A stretch of DNA of 64,000 nt from Priestia endophytica DSM 13796 (GCF_900115845.1 NZ_FOXX01000004.1:186001-250000), one strand, 5' to 3'; positions 15,794 through 25,481 are shown, counted from the stretch's first letter. Numbers and translations are program-made. The notes: a model not told the origin generated them from the letters alone.

Positions 15794-18276
15794 AAACAGT
15801 CCAAGGATTAGCTCTTCGCCTTTTTCGTGCTAATAGATTTATTATTTCTTCGTCTATTTTCAGTATCGCTTTAGCTGTGATGCTCATTTTAAGCATGATT
15901 TTATTTTCTTTTAATGCGCAAGATTCATTAAAAGAAGAATTACGGAAAACTTACGGCGATATGGATTTATCGGTCGGATTCAATATCGATCAAGATAAAG
16001 AGATCTCAAACCCTCTCATCAATCAAATCATCAACAATCGGGATGTAGAAGAGCTCTCAAAAGTGTCGATTACTCACGTAAATGTTGACCAAATAAACGA
16101 ACCTATTTATACCGTGGGGATTGAGAATGATCACCTACCGAAGAGCCGCTATCATTTTAAAAAATCGCTAGACGATCATTCACTTATTATGAATAAAGGT
16201 CTAGCAACAGCCCTACATGTTCAAGTCGGAGACAAAGTTCACCTGCAAGGTCGCTCGTTTACGCTTGTGGAAACGATTCACGATGTGTCCGCTGCGGGCG
16301 TTGCTCCAGATATGTTAATTATGAATCAACGCGTTGCAAAGGGCTATGTGAAAGAGAATGATGGGAGCAATGCTGAAGCCACATATATGTTAATTTCAGC
16401 AAAACAAGACGCAAATTTACTTTCCCTCTCCTCTCAAATTAAAGGATATGATAAAGATTTGCGCATTGATATAGCGGAACAAGATCCAACAGTGCAGCGG
16501 AATTTACAGTCTCTCCACACATTCGTCATTATCTTATCCTTATTAGTGTTAATCATCACAGCCTTGCTGATTATTTCTAATTTTGAGCTACTTCTGTATA
16601 AAATGAAACATCAATTTGCGATTATGCGGTCTCTTGGAGCGACAACGAAACAGACGAGAAAAGTGGTATTTATTCAAAGTACCATTATTAATGGTTTAGG
16701 CGTCTGTCTTGGGTTTTCCCTCACATTTCTGAGCCAAACGTTCATTTATCGTTGGATGGAGAAACTTTTTCATTTTTCTTCCTCTTCGATGTATTTTAAC
16801 CCTACTATCGCGATTATCGTGAGCATTTGCAGTTTTATTATTATTCAGCTCTTTTTGCTCATCCCGGCATATCGAAGCACTAAAATCCTTCCGCTTAAGA
16901 CTATGGAGGAGAATGAAAAATTAGAGTTTGGTCATAAAAAAGGACGAGTAGTTCTCTTTAAACTACTTATAGGGATTTCTGCCTTTTTAATCATTGCGAG
17001 TCAAGATTTGCCGACTAGAGGTCAATATGGACCAGGCCTGCTTTTAGGTGCAGCCATTTCGATTCTTCTTTCCTTCTTTTTAATTTTGCCGGTATGGTTA
17101 CCAAGGTGGCTAACATGGCTCTTACCATATGGCCAAAAGATAGTTGGACAAGAATATTATGTTGCCATTAAAAACCTCATTCCGCAGGTAAGGAAAAATT
17201 CGCTTATTATTTCAACCATTAGTGCATTGATGATAATTGCAGTATTTGGTTCTTCGTTACTAAAGTCGGTTGAAGACAATGAGCAAACTTATTTAAAAAA
17301 TGAATTTCCAACTCCAATTGTTGTGGATACACGCCTGAATGGTAATACAAAATTAGATTCACAAGAACTAATGGAAGCCGCAGAGCAACTGCCAAGTGTA
17401 CAGCATGCAAGTAGTATTAGTACACTTGGCATCGTAGAGATACCAATCAAAGATGGTTGGGCAAGTTTTGATTATGCATTAGTTGATTTTAAACGATTAC
17501 ATGATCAGAAACTTATGCCACATGTAAAAGGAACTAATTTAGACACAACTATTGTTATATCTAAAGATTTCGAGAAAAAGAATCACCTTAAAGCCGGCCA
17601 AACTATTCAGTTAGGATTGTATTCTAATGAAAAGCAAGAGGTTGAACCGAAAGGAATGTACAAAGTTGGAGCCATCTCAGATTATATGCTTGAAACAGCG
17701 GATGTCTACTTTGATTTAAGCAATAAAGATTTTACAGATGTGCAATTTTACCGTCTTTTCGTCAGTGCCGATCAGGTCGATCATGCTGTAAAAGAGTTGG
17801 AAGGTCTAAAAAATCAGTTTCCAGAATTAAAGATTAGTAGCTACGACCAATCAGTCAAAGAATCAAGTGAAATGATTTACCAGCGCTACGGCATTTTTAT
17901 TGCCGTTATAGCCATTCTCGTTCTGTCTACGATAATTGGCGTATTTAATTCATTAGCAAATAATATTTATTCGAAACGAAAAGAGTATGCTATATTGCGG
18001 ACAATGGGTGTTAAACCGAAAGGCATTCGAAAAATTGTTCTTACTCAAGTAACCACGTATATGATAATTGGTTTATGTATGGGGATCATCATGGGAATTA
18101 CACTAACGTATATTTTAGCGCTTGTTGATTTAAAAGGCGTAACTGCTATTGATTACGATTTGATTCTCTCTATTATAGGAATAATGCTCCTATTTAGTAC
18201 CCTTTTATTCTCCTACATTGGAAACAAGATGGCATCAAAATCGATTTCATTAGAGATTATGAATGATAATAAATAA
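15790..18276 (+). CDS. FtsX-family ABC transporter permease
   Basis: 828 residues. One N-terminal membrane segment precedes a large extracytoplasmic domain, then three segments and an FtsX core (IMRSLGATTKQTRKVVFIQS near residue 280), a second half beginning around residue 400, another extracytoplasmic domain and a final FtsX core (AILRTMGVKPKGIRKIVLTQ near residue 735). Two FtsX modules in one chain are typical of lipoprotein- or peptide-handling transporters of the MacB/BceB/LolCE superfamily. It is translationally coupled to the ATPase gene (ATGA overlap). No two-component system adjoins, so a role in antimicrobial sensing is not supported. Confidence 0.85.
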   Translation: MKTVQGLALRLFRANRFIISSSIFSIALAVMLILSMILFSFNAQDSLKEELRKTYGDMDLSVGFNIDQDKEISNPLINQIINNRDVEELSKVSITHVNVDQINEPIYTVGIENDHLPKSRYHFKKSLDDHSLIMNKGLATALHVQVGDKVHLQGRSFTLVETIHDVSAAGVAPDMLIMNQRVAKGYVKENDGSNAEATYMLISAKQDANLLSLSSQIKGYDKDLRIDIAEQDPTVQRNLQSLHTFVIILSLLVLIITALLIISNFELLLYKMKHQFAIMRSLGATTKQTRKVVFIQSTIINGLGVCLGFSLTFLSQTFIYRWMEKLFHFSSSSMYFNPTIAIIVSICSFIIIQLFLLIPAYRSTKILPLKTMEENEKLEFGHKKGRVVLFKLLIGISAFLIIASQDLPTRGQYGPGLLLGAAISILLSFFLILPVWLPRWLTWLLPYGQKIVGQEYYVAIKNLIPQVRKNSLIISTISALMIIAVFGSSLLKSVEDNEQTYLKNEFPTPIVVDTRLNGNTKLDSQELMEAAEQLPSVQHASSISTLGIVEIPIKDGWASFDYALVDFKRLHDQKLMPHVKGTNLDTTIVISKDFEKKNHLKAGQTIQLGLYSNEKQEVEPKGMYKVGAISDYMLETADVYFDLSNKDFTDVQFYRLFVSADQVDHAVKELEGLKNQFPELKISSYDQSVKESSEMIYQRYGIFIAVIAILVLSTIIGVFNSLANNIYSKRKEYAILRTMGVKPKGIRKIVLTQVTTYMIIGLCMGIIMGITLTYILALVDLKGVTAIDYDLILSIIGIMLLFSTLLFSYIGNKMASKSISLEIMNDNK

Positions 18277-18277
18277 G

Positions 18278-18311
18278 AAAAAGAGGATCTACTACGATAG
18301 ATCCTCTTTTT
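18278..18311 (+). terminator. Terminator after FtsX-family permease
   Basis: AAAAAGAGGATCT pairs with AGATCCTCTTTTT around an eight-base loop, right after the stop codon. Confidence 0.9.
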
Positions 18312-18402
18312 GTATTATTTTATTTTTCTTACTCTTTTTATCATCCTAAGCATTATAAAAAGAAGAAAGTTTCTAACATAAAAGCCCAGAAATTCTGTCG
18401 TT

Positions 18403-19035
18403 TTAAAACTCTTTACGGCTATAAATTACTCTACAAACAAAGTATGAAACTGTAAAGCATAGCACCGAGACTATAAGGTGTATAATCGCAAAGATTTCAT
18501 CGCTATTTTGTCCATTTAAAGAAAACAAACCGCCTAATAAAAACCACAGTCCAAATGAAAAACCTATACTGCTTCCCATTACTATCTCTGATTTTTTGGT
18601 TCCTAAAATATATGTTAAAGGATATGCTAAAGCCCCTATACATAATGCTATTGATACACCTTTGGCTATAGGTGTGAAAGAAGAAGTAGTAAACTGAAAC
18701 CAATCTAAGAAACTAGCAATTAGCATACCTAAAGATGTAACTATACTCCCAATGATAACGAGAAGTAAAAACGTAAAGTATTTACTTCTAATAATATGAG
18801 CTCTTTTGACAGGAAGGGTAATTTCGTATTTGTTCCATCCTGATTCATTATCATGTTTTAACGTTTCCAAAGAAGTTATTGCTAATAGAAAAAAAGGAGC
18901 CAAGAATGCAATTCTCAAGACTGGACCTTGATCGGTAGCCATTAACATAAATGGAATTGCTATAATGGCGAAAAGCATACATACTTTAATACTTTTTTCA
19001 ATTGAATATAAGTTACTTAATAAGAGTCCCTTCAC
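18403..19035 (-). CDS. ABC-2 type transporter permease (ABC2_membrane_5-like)
   Basis: 210 residues with six hydrophobic segments. It has the pattern SLETLKHDNESGWNKYEITLPVKRAHIIRSKYF that links segments two and three in the small ABC-2 permeases found beside BcrA-like ATPases. The 5' end overlaps the ATPase gene by 23 bases, so the two are co-translated. Relatives include PmtB-like and YhcI-like permeases, which export peptides or toxic compounds; the substrate here is unknown. Confidence 0.85.
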   Translation of the reverse strand: MKGLLLSNLYSIEKSIKVCMLFAIIAIPFMLMATDQGPVLRIAFLAPFFLLAITSLETLKHDNESGWNKYEITLPVKRAHIIRSKYFTFLLLVIIGSIVTSLGMLIASFLDWFQFTTSSFTPIAKGVSIALCIGALAYPLTYILGTKKSEIVMGSSIGFSFGLWFLLGGLFSLNGQNSDEIFAIIHLIVSVLCFTVSYFVCRVIYSRKEF

Positions 19036-19891
19036 GTTTCACGTCTCCTTTCATTAATAGCAATGTAATATCATCGATTGTAAAGTCTTTTTTTCGATAT
19101 TGTAGAGGAAGTTCTTTGTTGTAAGGTAAGAGAACATCAACCATATGATTGTCACGCTTACGTACGCTAATGCTCTTCTCTACAATTGCCTCTACGTCAT
19201 GAGCTTCACATTGAACAATAGTATAGTTGTTTAATAATTCCTCTGTGCTAACTCTTAACACAATCTCTCCTTTTTTGATAAACACGAGTTGATCTGCTAT
19301 TTTTTCAATATCACTCGTAATGTGAGAAGATAGCAAAATTGACCGCTTTTGGTCTTTTACAAATTCTGAAAACATGTCCAATATGTCCTCTCGTGCGACA
19401 GGATCAAGCCCTGCTGTCGCCTCGTCTAATATTAAAATCTTCGCATCGTGAGAAAGAGCCACCGCAAGCGAGACTTTCATTGACATGCCTTTCGAAAAAC
19501 TCTTTATTGCCTGTTTTTTAGGAAGAGAAAACACATCAATATAATGTGAATATGTTTCACTGTTCCAGTTTTTGTATACATGTTTCATTACTTTTCCTAG
19601 CTTTGTCATATCCAAATTACCAGGAAAATTCATGCTGTCATACACAACACCGATATGTTCTTTTAACTCATGTTTTTCATCACTCATCTCTTCGCCGATT
19701 GCTCTTATGTAACCGCTATCCTTTCTTAATGTTCCAAGAATGGTACCCATTGTGCTTGTTTTCCCTGCTCCATTTTCTCCTATAAATCCAACAATAGAGC
19801 CATAAGGTACGGCAAAAGATATGTCTTTTAGAGAGAAACTCGAATTTGAAAATGACTTTTGTAGATTTTCTACTTCTAATGCATGTTCCAC
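19013..19891 (-). CDS. ABC transporter ATP-binding protein (BcrA-like)
   Basis: 292 residues: Walker A GENGAGKTS near residue 38, signature FSKGMSMKVSLAVAL, Walker B ILILDEATAGLDP and a C-terminal accessory domain of about 80 residues. The loose LSGGQ motif (FSKGM) is common in BcrA/PmtA-type ATPases. It forms a two-gene transporter with the downstream permease. The GntR (YtrA-like) regulator usually in front of such pairs is absent. Confidence 0.88.
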   Translation of the reverse strand: MEHALEVENLQKSFSNSSFSLKDISFAVPYGSIVGFIGENGAGKTSTMGTILGTLRKDSGYIRAIGEEMSDEKHELKEHIGVVYDSMNFPGNLDMTKLGKVMKHVYKNWNSETYSHYIDVFSLPKKQAIKSFSKGMSMKVSLAVALSHDAKILILDEATAGLDPVAREDILDMFSEFVKDQKRSILLSSHITSDIEKIADQLVFIKKGEIVLRVSTEELLNNYTIVQCEAHDVEAIVEKSISVRKRDNHMVDVLLPYNKELPLQYRKKDFTIDDITLLLMKGDVKREGTLIK

Positions 19892-20071
19892 TATTAATCC
19901 TCCTCGTTAAAAAGAAAAAAGTGTTATAAAAATCATTCTTTTCTGAATTTATTGTGTTTAATGATAGAGTAGTTCATTGTATAATATGTTTATTTTGTTA
20001 TAAAAAAGGATTATATTAACTCTTTTTAGCTAACGAATAGAAATATGCAAAACCAGTTTGGGTAAGGTTGC

Positions 20072-20689
20072 TTAGCTGTCTGATAGAAAATTTTCACTTA
20101 ATTGTTTTTGTACAAATTTATTTATATGCTGCAAAGCCTGATTAGCTAACAATTTATTATAATGACTTGAGGATGGATTCATAAACCCATGAGATCCGTC
20201 AAATCTTTTTATCTCTAAAAACGAATATCTTTTTTCCTCTAACATGTCTACTAGTTTAGGGACATCACATGATTTTTCTTCATTTGCAAATATAAGTAAT
20301 GTAGGACAAGCAGGCTTAACCTCTATATAATTGCGGATGCGCGATCCGTAACAACCTATTATAAAATCACATATGTTATTTCTCCCACATAACCATGATA
20401 TTGTTGCTCCAACACTAAACCCTATAACTCCAACCTTCCTATACTGTTGCTTCAGTTTAAGGATGACTTGATTAATTTGGAGCACTCCGTTTTCAAACCC
20501 AATGTTTTGTAAAAAATTTTTATAAGCATGTTCTTCTTCCGCATATGAATAAGAAATTTCATTATGTAATAAATTAGGGCACATTACATCTATCCCTAAC
20601 TTTGATAACCTCTCCTTCATAGATTGCATATGTTCATTAACTCCATATATTTCATGCACTAGTATAATTGCCATATCATACTTCTCCAC
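20072..20689 (-). CDS. Dienelactone hydrolase family protein (alpha/beta hydrolase)
   Basis: 205 residues from GTG 20689, chosen because AGGAGGGGTGTA precedes it and family members begin close to AIILVHEIYG; an ATG at 20740 in frame has a poor ribosome site. The nucleophile elbow is GFSVGA, with serine where classical dienelactone hydrolase has cysteine. HEIYG supplies the conserved Glu, and the histidine is in GSHGFM near the C-terminus. The substrate is unknown. It stands alone; upstream a hairpin ends the preceding gene. Confidence 0.75.
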   Translation of the reverse strand: MEKYDMAIILVHEIYGVNEHMQSMKERLSKLGIDVMCPNLLHNEISYSYAEEEHAYKNFLQNIGFENGVLQINQVILKLKQQYRKVGVIGFSVGATISWLCGRNNICDFIIGCYGSRIRNYIEVKPACPTLLIFANEEKSCDVPKLVDMLEEKRYSFLEIKRFDGSHGFMNPSSSHYNKLLANQALQHINKFVQKQLSENFLSDS

Positions 20690-20840
20690 TACACCCCTCC
20701 TATCTGTTTGTTCACTTTTTATTTCTGGTTCGCATGACATTGCTTCTTAATACTATAAAGAGGGCTTAAAAAATGAAGAAGCCTTTTTAATCACATTGAT
20801 TATTATATCTAATTTGGAAATTAGTTACAATAAAAATATT

Positions 20841-20869
20841 AGGATAACAGACTATTAGTCTGTTATCCT
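20841..20869. terminator. Terminator between GyrI-like and hydrolase genes
   Basis: AGGATAACAGACT and AGTCTGTTATCCT are exact inverted arms around a three-base loop. T-rich sequence follows on the plus side and AATATTTTTA on the minus side, so it probably ends the minus-strand GyrI-like gene. Confidence 0.7.
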
Positions 20870-20958
20870 CTTTTCTATAAAGTACATGACAAAGGATAGG
20901 CAATACTAAGACCAAATTGCTTCTGCAAAAGGATAAGAATCTTAATTTATTAGTTTTT

Positions 20959-21408
20959 TTATTTTATGGGAACACAAATTTCACAATAATCCTGATCAAC
21001 CAGTTCACCGCTGTATCTTTCAAAAATAGGCTTATCATCAATTTGATAACCGTTGTTTAGCAATTCAATGAAAATTTTATCCCATGCTTGTTGAATGTCT
21101 TCTTCTGTATGTTTCACTTTATAGATCGCATATTTTCCACCGGATAGTTCACTTTCACTCACATTCTCATCAACCTCATAATCATTTGAAATAACAAGAC
21201 ATGCATCATAGCGGCACTCCTCAGGAGGAGTTTTATCAGGATGATCCTGCGCAATCCCAAGTATTATTGCCTTCTCATCAAGTAGGTTATTGACTTTAGC
21301 CCAATTTTTTAATTTCTCCATTGTTTGAGCGTTATGAGGGCCATATGGACCAACTTGTCTTACGTATGCCATGCGATAGTTTGGTAAATTTTCAATCTTA
21401 ATCTTCAT
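20959..21408 (-). CDS. GyrI-like / AraC effector-binding domain protein
   Basis: 149 residues consisting of a single SHS2/GyrI-like domain: MKIKIENLPNYRMAYVRQVGPYG at the start, the SGGKYAIYKVKHTEEDIQQAWDKIF segment near residue 90 and EICVPIK at the end. The family binds small hydrophobic or planar molecules, and in other proteins it is fused to AraC or MerR DNA-binding domains. There is no HTH here. GGAGAAATG precedes the ATG. Confidence 0.8.
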   Translation of the reverse strand: MKIKIENLPNYRMAYVRQVGPYGPHNAQTMEKLKNWAKVNNLLDEKAIILGIAQDHPDKTPPEECRYDACLVISNDYEVDENVSESELSGGKYAIYKVKHTEEDIQQAWDKIFIELLNNGYQIDDKPIFERYSGELVDQDYCEICVPIK

Positions 21409-21572
21409 AGATCATTTCTCCTTTTCATTGATATTTCCTACATTGTCAAAATTATCATGTTATAAAAGAATAAACACTTAAATTTTTAAAATTTTCATTG
21501 TGCGGAGTATCTTAATGAAAGGCTTATCTTATCTGCTATCTCTGTTAAATGGAAAAGTGGGGAACTTCATTC

Positions 21573-21614
21573 ATATAAAAAAGCTATCCACATTTATGGA
21601 TAGCTTTTTTATAT
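21573..21614. terminator. Terminator downstream of MFS efflux gene
   Basis: ATATAAAAAAGCTATCCA pairs with TGGATAGCTTTTTTATAT. It lies directly after the stop of the minus-strand efflux gene. Confidence 0.85.
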
Positions 21615-21618
21615 TTTT

Positions 21619-23052
21619 TTAGCCCTTCTGAAGTTGTTGATCTTTTTGCTTTAGCGTCAGCGCCAATACGAAAGCAAGAGCTGCAAAACCTAAAGCCGTA
21701 TAATATACAGTATGCACGCCTTCTGTCATCCCTTGTACTTCAAGAAGAGATTGGTTCCCTCCCTCTGCACCTTCTATAAATCGTTGTGACGTCATTATCA
21801 TAATGCTTGTATAAAGAGCTGGCCCAATCGCACCTGAAACTTGGTTAATCGTATTTGAAATCGCTGAACCATGCGCATGCAGTTCTTTTGGAACTTGATT
21901 GAGAGCGAGCGTCATTGCAGGCCCTACGCTTAGACCTACACCAATCGTAAAGAAAGCATATAAAATAGTTGCTTCAGTTGTTGTTGTATCACTCGAAATT
22001 CTCGTAAATAAGCTTAGCATGATGATAAGAAGAATAAGACCTACAACAAGAAGAGGCTTGAATCCAATTTTATCGAATAATCTCCCTCCAATCATTGCTG
22101 TAAGGGCAAGGGTAATTCCACCTGGTAGCATAAGAAAGCCTGTTTGGAGTGGAGACAATGATGCTGCTGTTTGGAAGTACAGAGGTAAAATAAGCATCAT
22201 AGAAAACTGAATCATCATAACGAGAAACATTAAAAGAATGCCTCGTGAAAAAATAGACGATGTAAAAGGTGTCATACTAATCATTGGTGACGTCATTTTT
22301 GTTTGTTTTCTCACAAAGATAGCAAGAGCAATAATACCAATTGCAAGTGTAATCCATACGAATGGATTCCCCCACCCAGAACCTTCACCAGCTACGCTAA
22401 AGCCATAAACGACTCCACCAAAACCTAGCGTTGAAAGCACAACAGATGGAATATGAATCTTTGGTCTTGAGGTTTCTAACACGTTTTTTAATTTAAAAAC
22501 GGCAAACAATAAAATAAGGACCGCTGCAATTAGAAGACCTAGAAAGATAATTCGCCACGAATAATATTGAATGGCGATCCCTGAAAGGACAGGTCCAATA
22601 GCAGGAGCAAATAAGATAGCAACTTGGAAAACACCCATTACTGTTCCCCGTTTATGTACAGGTACAAGCGTTAACATCGTACTCATCACTAAGGGTAAAA
22701 CAAGGCCTGTGCCTAAGGCTTGAATCATTCTTCCCATTAATAATATGGAAAAAAGCGGTGTCATAAAGGCCATCACTGATCCTACTACATATAAACTCAT
22801 CGCTGTTATAAATAACTGTCTAAGTGTAAATCGTTGAATTAAAAAGGCAGATACAGGGACAGATACGCCAATAATGAGCATATATCCGGTTGTTAGCCAC
22901 TGAGCAGAACTTGTAGGAACATGAAATTCTGAAATAATCTTTGGTAAGGCTACATTCATGACTGTTTCGCTAATTAAACATAAAAAGTTTCCTAGAATTA
23001 AGATGAAGAGAATAAGTTTACTTTGTCCGCTCATCTTTTCGTTGTTTGTCAT
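21619..23052 (-). CDS. DHA2-family MFS multidrug efflux protein (LmrB-like)
   Basis: 477 residues with about 14 hydrophobic segments. The motif-A region (WLTTGYMLIIGVSVPVSAFLIQRFTLRQLF) and motif C (GVFQVAILFAPAIGPVLSGIAIQYYSWRIIF) of proton-drug antiporters are clear. Length and text resemble B. subtilis LmrB (479 residues), a lincomycin and puromycin exporter. The TetR-type LmrA repressor is not beside it, but a palindrome 59 bases upstream (23111-23128) overlaps a candidate promoter. GGAGGAAGAATGAA precedes the ATG. Confidence 0.85.
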   Translation of the reverse strand: MTNNEKMSGQSKLILFILILGNFLCLISETVMNVALPKIISEFHVPTSSAQWLTTGYMLIIGVSVPVSAFLIQRFTLRQLFITAMSLYVVGSVMAFMTPLFSILLMGRMIQALGTGLVLPLVMSTMLTLVPVHKRGTVMGVFQVAILFAPAIGPVLSGIAIQYYSWRIIFLGLLIAAVLILLFAVFKLKNVLETSRPKIHIPSVVLSTLGFGGVVYGFSVAGEGSGWGNPFVWITLAIGIIALAIFVRKQTKMTSPMISMTPFTSSIFSRGILLMFLVMMIQFSMMLILPLYFQTAASLSPLQTGFLMLPGGITLALTAMIGGRLFDKIGFKPLLVVGLILLIIMLSLFTRISSDTTTTEATILYAFFTIGVGLSVGPAMTLALNQVPKELHAHGSAISNTINQVSGAIGPALYTSIMIMTSQRFIEGAEGGNQSLLEVQGMTEGVHTVYYTALGFAALAFVLALTLKQKDQQLQKG

Positions 23053-23449
23053 TTCATTCTTCCTCCTTTAGTATTTTATTTGCTAGTTGTAAGGATATCA
23101 TAATAAAATATGTATCTCTAGACATACAAATATTGAAAGAATTAGATTTTTTCACAATTTACGAACGGAAATCTGATCTTCCTCTTCCCTTTTTCTTAAT
23201 TGTAAAAAGCACGGAAATCAAGAGGACGCCACCATTGTAAGGGGCAGAGAGATTATGATGAAATATGTATTTCTAGGAATATCAAAAACGGATGGTAATT
23301 ACTTTAGGAGAAATAAGTATACAACCAAAGTGGTGATTTTTAATAAGGTTTTCACTCTTATCCCCCTTTACATACGCTCTTCGTTCAGGAGAGGAATCTG
23401 TTCAGCATCACATCTTAATCTATAAAACTCCCTAATCAAAGGATGAATG
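23053..23449. other. Intergenic region upstream of the efflux gene, with paired dyads
   Basis: About 400 bases. It holds TGTATCTCTAGACATACA (23111-23128) and a diverged second copy near 23266-23284 (TGTATTTCTAGGAATATCA). A short plus-strand frame from about 23255 has no family resemblance and I do not call it. Confidence 0.45.
23111..23128. promoter_or_regulatory. TetR-type palindromic operator candidate before efflux gene
   Basis: TGTATCTCTAGACATACA is an 18-base dyad with a single mismatched pair. In the minus direction it overlaps a TTGTAT element that could be the -35 of the efflux gene. The nearby partial copy shares 15 of 17 bases with its left side. Confidence 0.45.
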
Positions 23450-23710
23450 TTAGAAGTCAATCTCATCCCCTTCAATTACCCTCTTATCTAGTAACGCAAA
23501 AGCTTGAATAATCATCTCTTCAGATTGCAGAGCTTTGTCAATTGATAGCTGAAGAGATTGTATAAGAGCATTATAAACACACTCAACTTTAAAAATGCCT
23601 TGATGTTCTAATACAACTGTAGAATAATCTAAATCACTTGCTCTTCCAACAAACTCCAGAAAACATTCATACAAGCAATATGGAAAAGGCTTATCTGTTT
23701 TATTTCTCAA
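23450..23710 (-). CDS. Hypothetical protein (86 aa), possibly a family fragment
   Basis: The frame opens at TTG 23710, with only a weak GAAAAAGA upstream, and encodes 86 residues. The C-terminal part (VECVYNALIQSLQLSIDKALQSEEMIIQAFALLDKRV) loosely recalls the end of SF0329-type proteins, which finish with a longer basic tail; here the tail is short and acidic. It might be a real small gene or the remnant of a larger one. There are no membrane segments. Confidence 0.45.
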   Translation of the reverse strand: MRNKTDKPFPYCLYECFLEFVGRASDLDYSTVVLEHQGIFKVECVYNALIQSLQLSIDKALQSEEMIIQAFALLDKRVIEGDEIDF

Positions 23711-23771
23711 TCTTTTTCGTTCATCTCATTCTACTATCTTTCCTTCCGCTAATAATCTCAAACTAAAACTC

Positions 23772-23802
23772 TTGACCTGGAGTGCACTCTAGGTTATATA
23801 TT
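23772..23802 (+). promoter_or_regulatory. MerR-type promoter of the decayed merR gene
   Basis: TTGACC (23772-23777) and TATATT (23797-23802) are 19 bases apart, the long spacer typical of MerR-activated promoters. The spacer is centred on the palindrome CCTGGAGTGCACTCTAGG (23776-23793). Confidence 0.65.
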
Positions 23803-23842
23803 GTTCTCATAATATAGAAATCTCGATAAGAGGAGAGAAAAT

Positions 23843-24228
23843 ATGTCTAAAAATTATACAATGAAAGAACTTGTTGAACAATATAATGTAAGTGAGGATA
23901 CTCTTCGTTATTATGAAAAATTGAACTTTTACCTCCTGTTGATCGAAAAGAAAACGGACATCGAGTATACAAAGAAGTTCATAAAGAAATTCTTAAAATG
24001 ATTAAATGTCTTAAGAAAACTGGTATGTCACTTCAGCAATTAAAACCCATTCTTCTCCTTCAACAAGAGTAAAATGGGAAAATACCATACGATTGGTATA
24101 AAATGTTGGTTGATTATCAGCAAAAAATAAAACCACAGAAGGAAGAGCTACAAGAGGCATGGGAAATGATTGAGGAGTAACGGCTAAAAGGAGAGAAGTT
24201 TGGACACTATCCTTCATTGTACCTCTAA
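23843..24228 (+). pseudogene. MerR-family transcriptional regulator, frameshifted
   Basis: The start ATG 23843 has AGGAGAGAAAAT. The first 29 codons read as a MerR HTH (MSKNYTMKELVEQYNVSEDTLRYYEK). One A seems to be missing from the AAAAA tract around 23920; after a +1 correction the frame continues LLPPVDRKENGHRVYKEVHKE and then MIKCLKKTGMSLQQLKPILLL, a standard MerR N-terminal domain. That frame then meets TAA at 24070 and TAA at 24178 before its end at 24228. With a frameshift and at least two stops, the gene cannot make a full regulator. Confidence 0.8.
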
Positions 24229-24260
24229 TCAAAAAAATCCTTCGAATAATTAATTCTTAC

Positions 24261-24291
24261 TTGACCTTGTGTAAACACCAGGTTGTATGGT
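24261..24291 (+). promoter_or_regulatory. MerR-type promoter of the decayed aldo/keto reductase
   Basis: TTGACC (24261-24266) and TATGGT (24286-24291) with a 19-base spacer, spanned by ACCTTGTGTAAACACCAGGT, a near-palindrome. Geometry matches the promoters of the neighbouring merR remnant and of adhR/adhA. Confidence 0.6.
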
Positions 24292-24359
24292 AGGAACTAA
24301 AGTTTCCCTATATAAAAGGGTGCTTTATTAATTCGAAGAGGAGAAAAAAGGTAAAGAAT

Positions 24360-25232
24360 GTAGAAAATAAAGTTCGTATTGGTAAAACAGGATTGCAAAG
24401 TTCTAAAATGGGATTTGATGCAGGCGTTGTTGGCAATGCCATGATGTATCCAAAAATGGATGATCGTAAAAGTGAAGAATTGATGTATTCTGCTCTAAGT
24501 CACAACATCGAGATGATTGATACAGCATATCTTTATGGGATGGGACGATCTGAAGAGTTAATTGGGGAAGTCATTCATAAACAAGGAGTACGCGATCATT
24601 TAATTCTTTCTACAAAAGCTTCTCCAAATCCGCAGTTTGGAGAAGCTGGGTTAGAGATAGACAATAGTCCTTCAGCATTACGTGAGGCCGTTGATGACAG
24701 TTTAAAAAGACTGAAGACAGATTATATTGATATTTTCTATCTTCATTTCCCAAACAGCTCTACTCCTTTACTTGAAGCAGCTTTTACACTTGCATAGCTG
24801 AAAAAAGAAGGTAAAATCAGGGCTGTTGGTGCTTCTAATCTCAATTTCCAGCAGCTTCAAGAGTTTAATAAAGAAGGCTATTTAGATGTTCTTCAAGCAG
24901 AATATTCTCTGTTAGTTCGAACAGTAGAAAAAGAGATTATTCCTTATTGTTTTAAAAATGATATATCTCTTATTCCTTTCTTTCCGTTAGCCTCAGGTTT
25001 ACTTGCTGGCTCCTATAAGGAAGACGATGTGTTTACGGATACATCTCGCTTAAATAACCCTTTATTTCGAAAAGATGCTTTCCTTGCGAATTTGAAACGA
25101 GTAGATCAATTAAAAGAATTTGCAAAAAGAAAAGAAGTACAGCCTGCTCAAATCGCCCTTGCTTGGCTATTAACATTAACGGAGAACGAACTTCATGAGC
25201 TTGATCATATCTTTGACCAAAACAATGGATAA
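24360..25232 (+). pseudogene. Aldo/keto reductase, disrupted by stop and internal deletion
   Basis: The frame reads VENKVRIGKTGLQSSKMGF, then IDTAYLYGMGRSEELIG (catalytic-Tyr region), STKAS, and TDYIDIFYLHFP, as in aldo/keto reductases. TAG at 24795-24797 replaces what is probably a lysine codon in FTLA-stop-LKKEGKIRAVGASNL. Further on, QIALAWLLT is joined directly to LTENELHELDHIF, so the roughly 30-residue NADP-binding segment that normally lies between them is missing. No proper ATG remains (GTA at the expected start). A tail in the same frame (KIEEHKRIGHHDLLYGEIVIK, 25257-25319) follows two more stops. Clearly non-functional. Confidence 0.85.
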
Positions 25233-25320
25233 GGACCAAACTTTCTTTTTCCTTAGAAAATTGAAGAGCATAAACGTATAGGCCATCATGATTTACTATA
25301 CGGAGAAATCGTTATAAAAT

Positions 25321-25360
25321 AATGCAAAAAAGCCCTTGTTAACAAGGGCTTTTTTGCATT
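25321..25360. terminator. Terminator after reductase pseudogene
   Basis: A perfect 40-base palindrome, AATGCAAAAAAGCCCTTGTT followed by its reverse complement. It lies at the end of the decayed locus. Confidence 0.9.
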
Positions 25361-25481
25361 CAAACATCTCTCGAAATTCAATACTCTCTCTACAATAAGC
25401 TATATTAAACACTCCATATTTCCCACACTTTCTTCTTCTCTTTTCATATATTAATTATTATGATATATAGGGAGGATCCTT

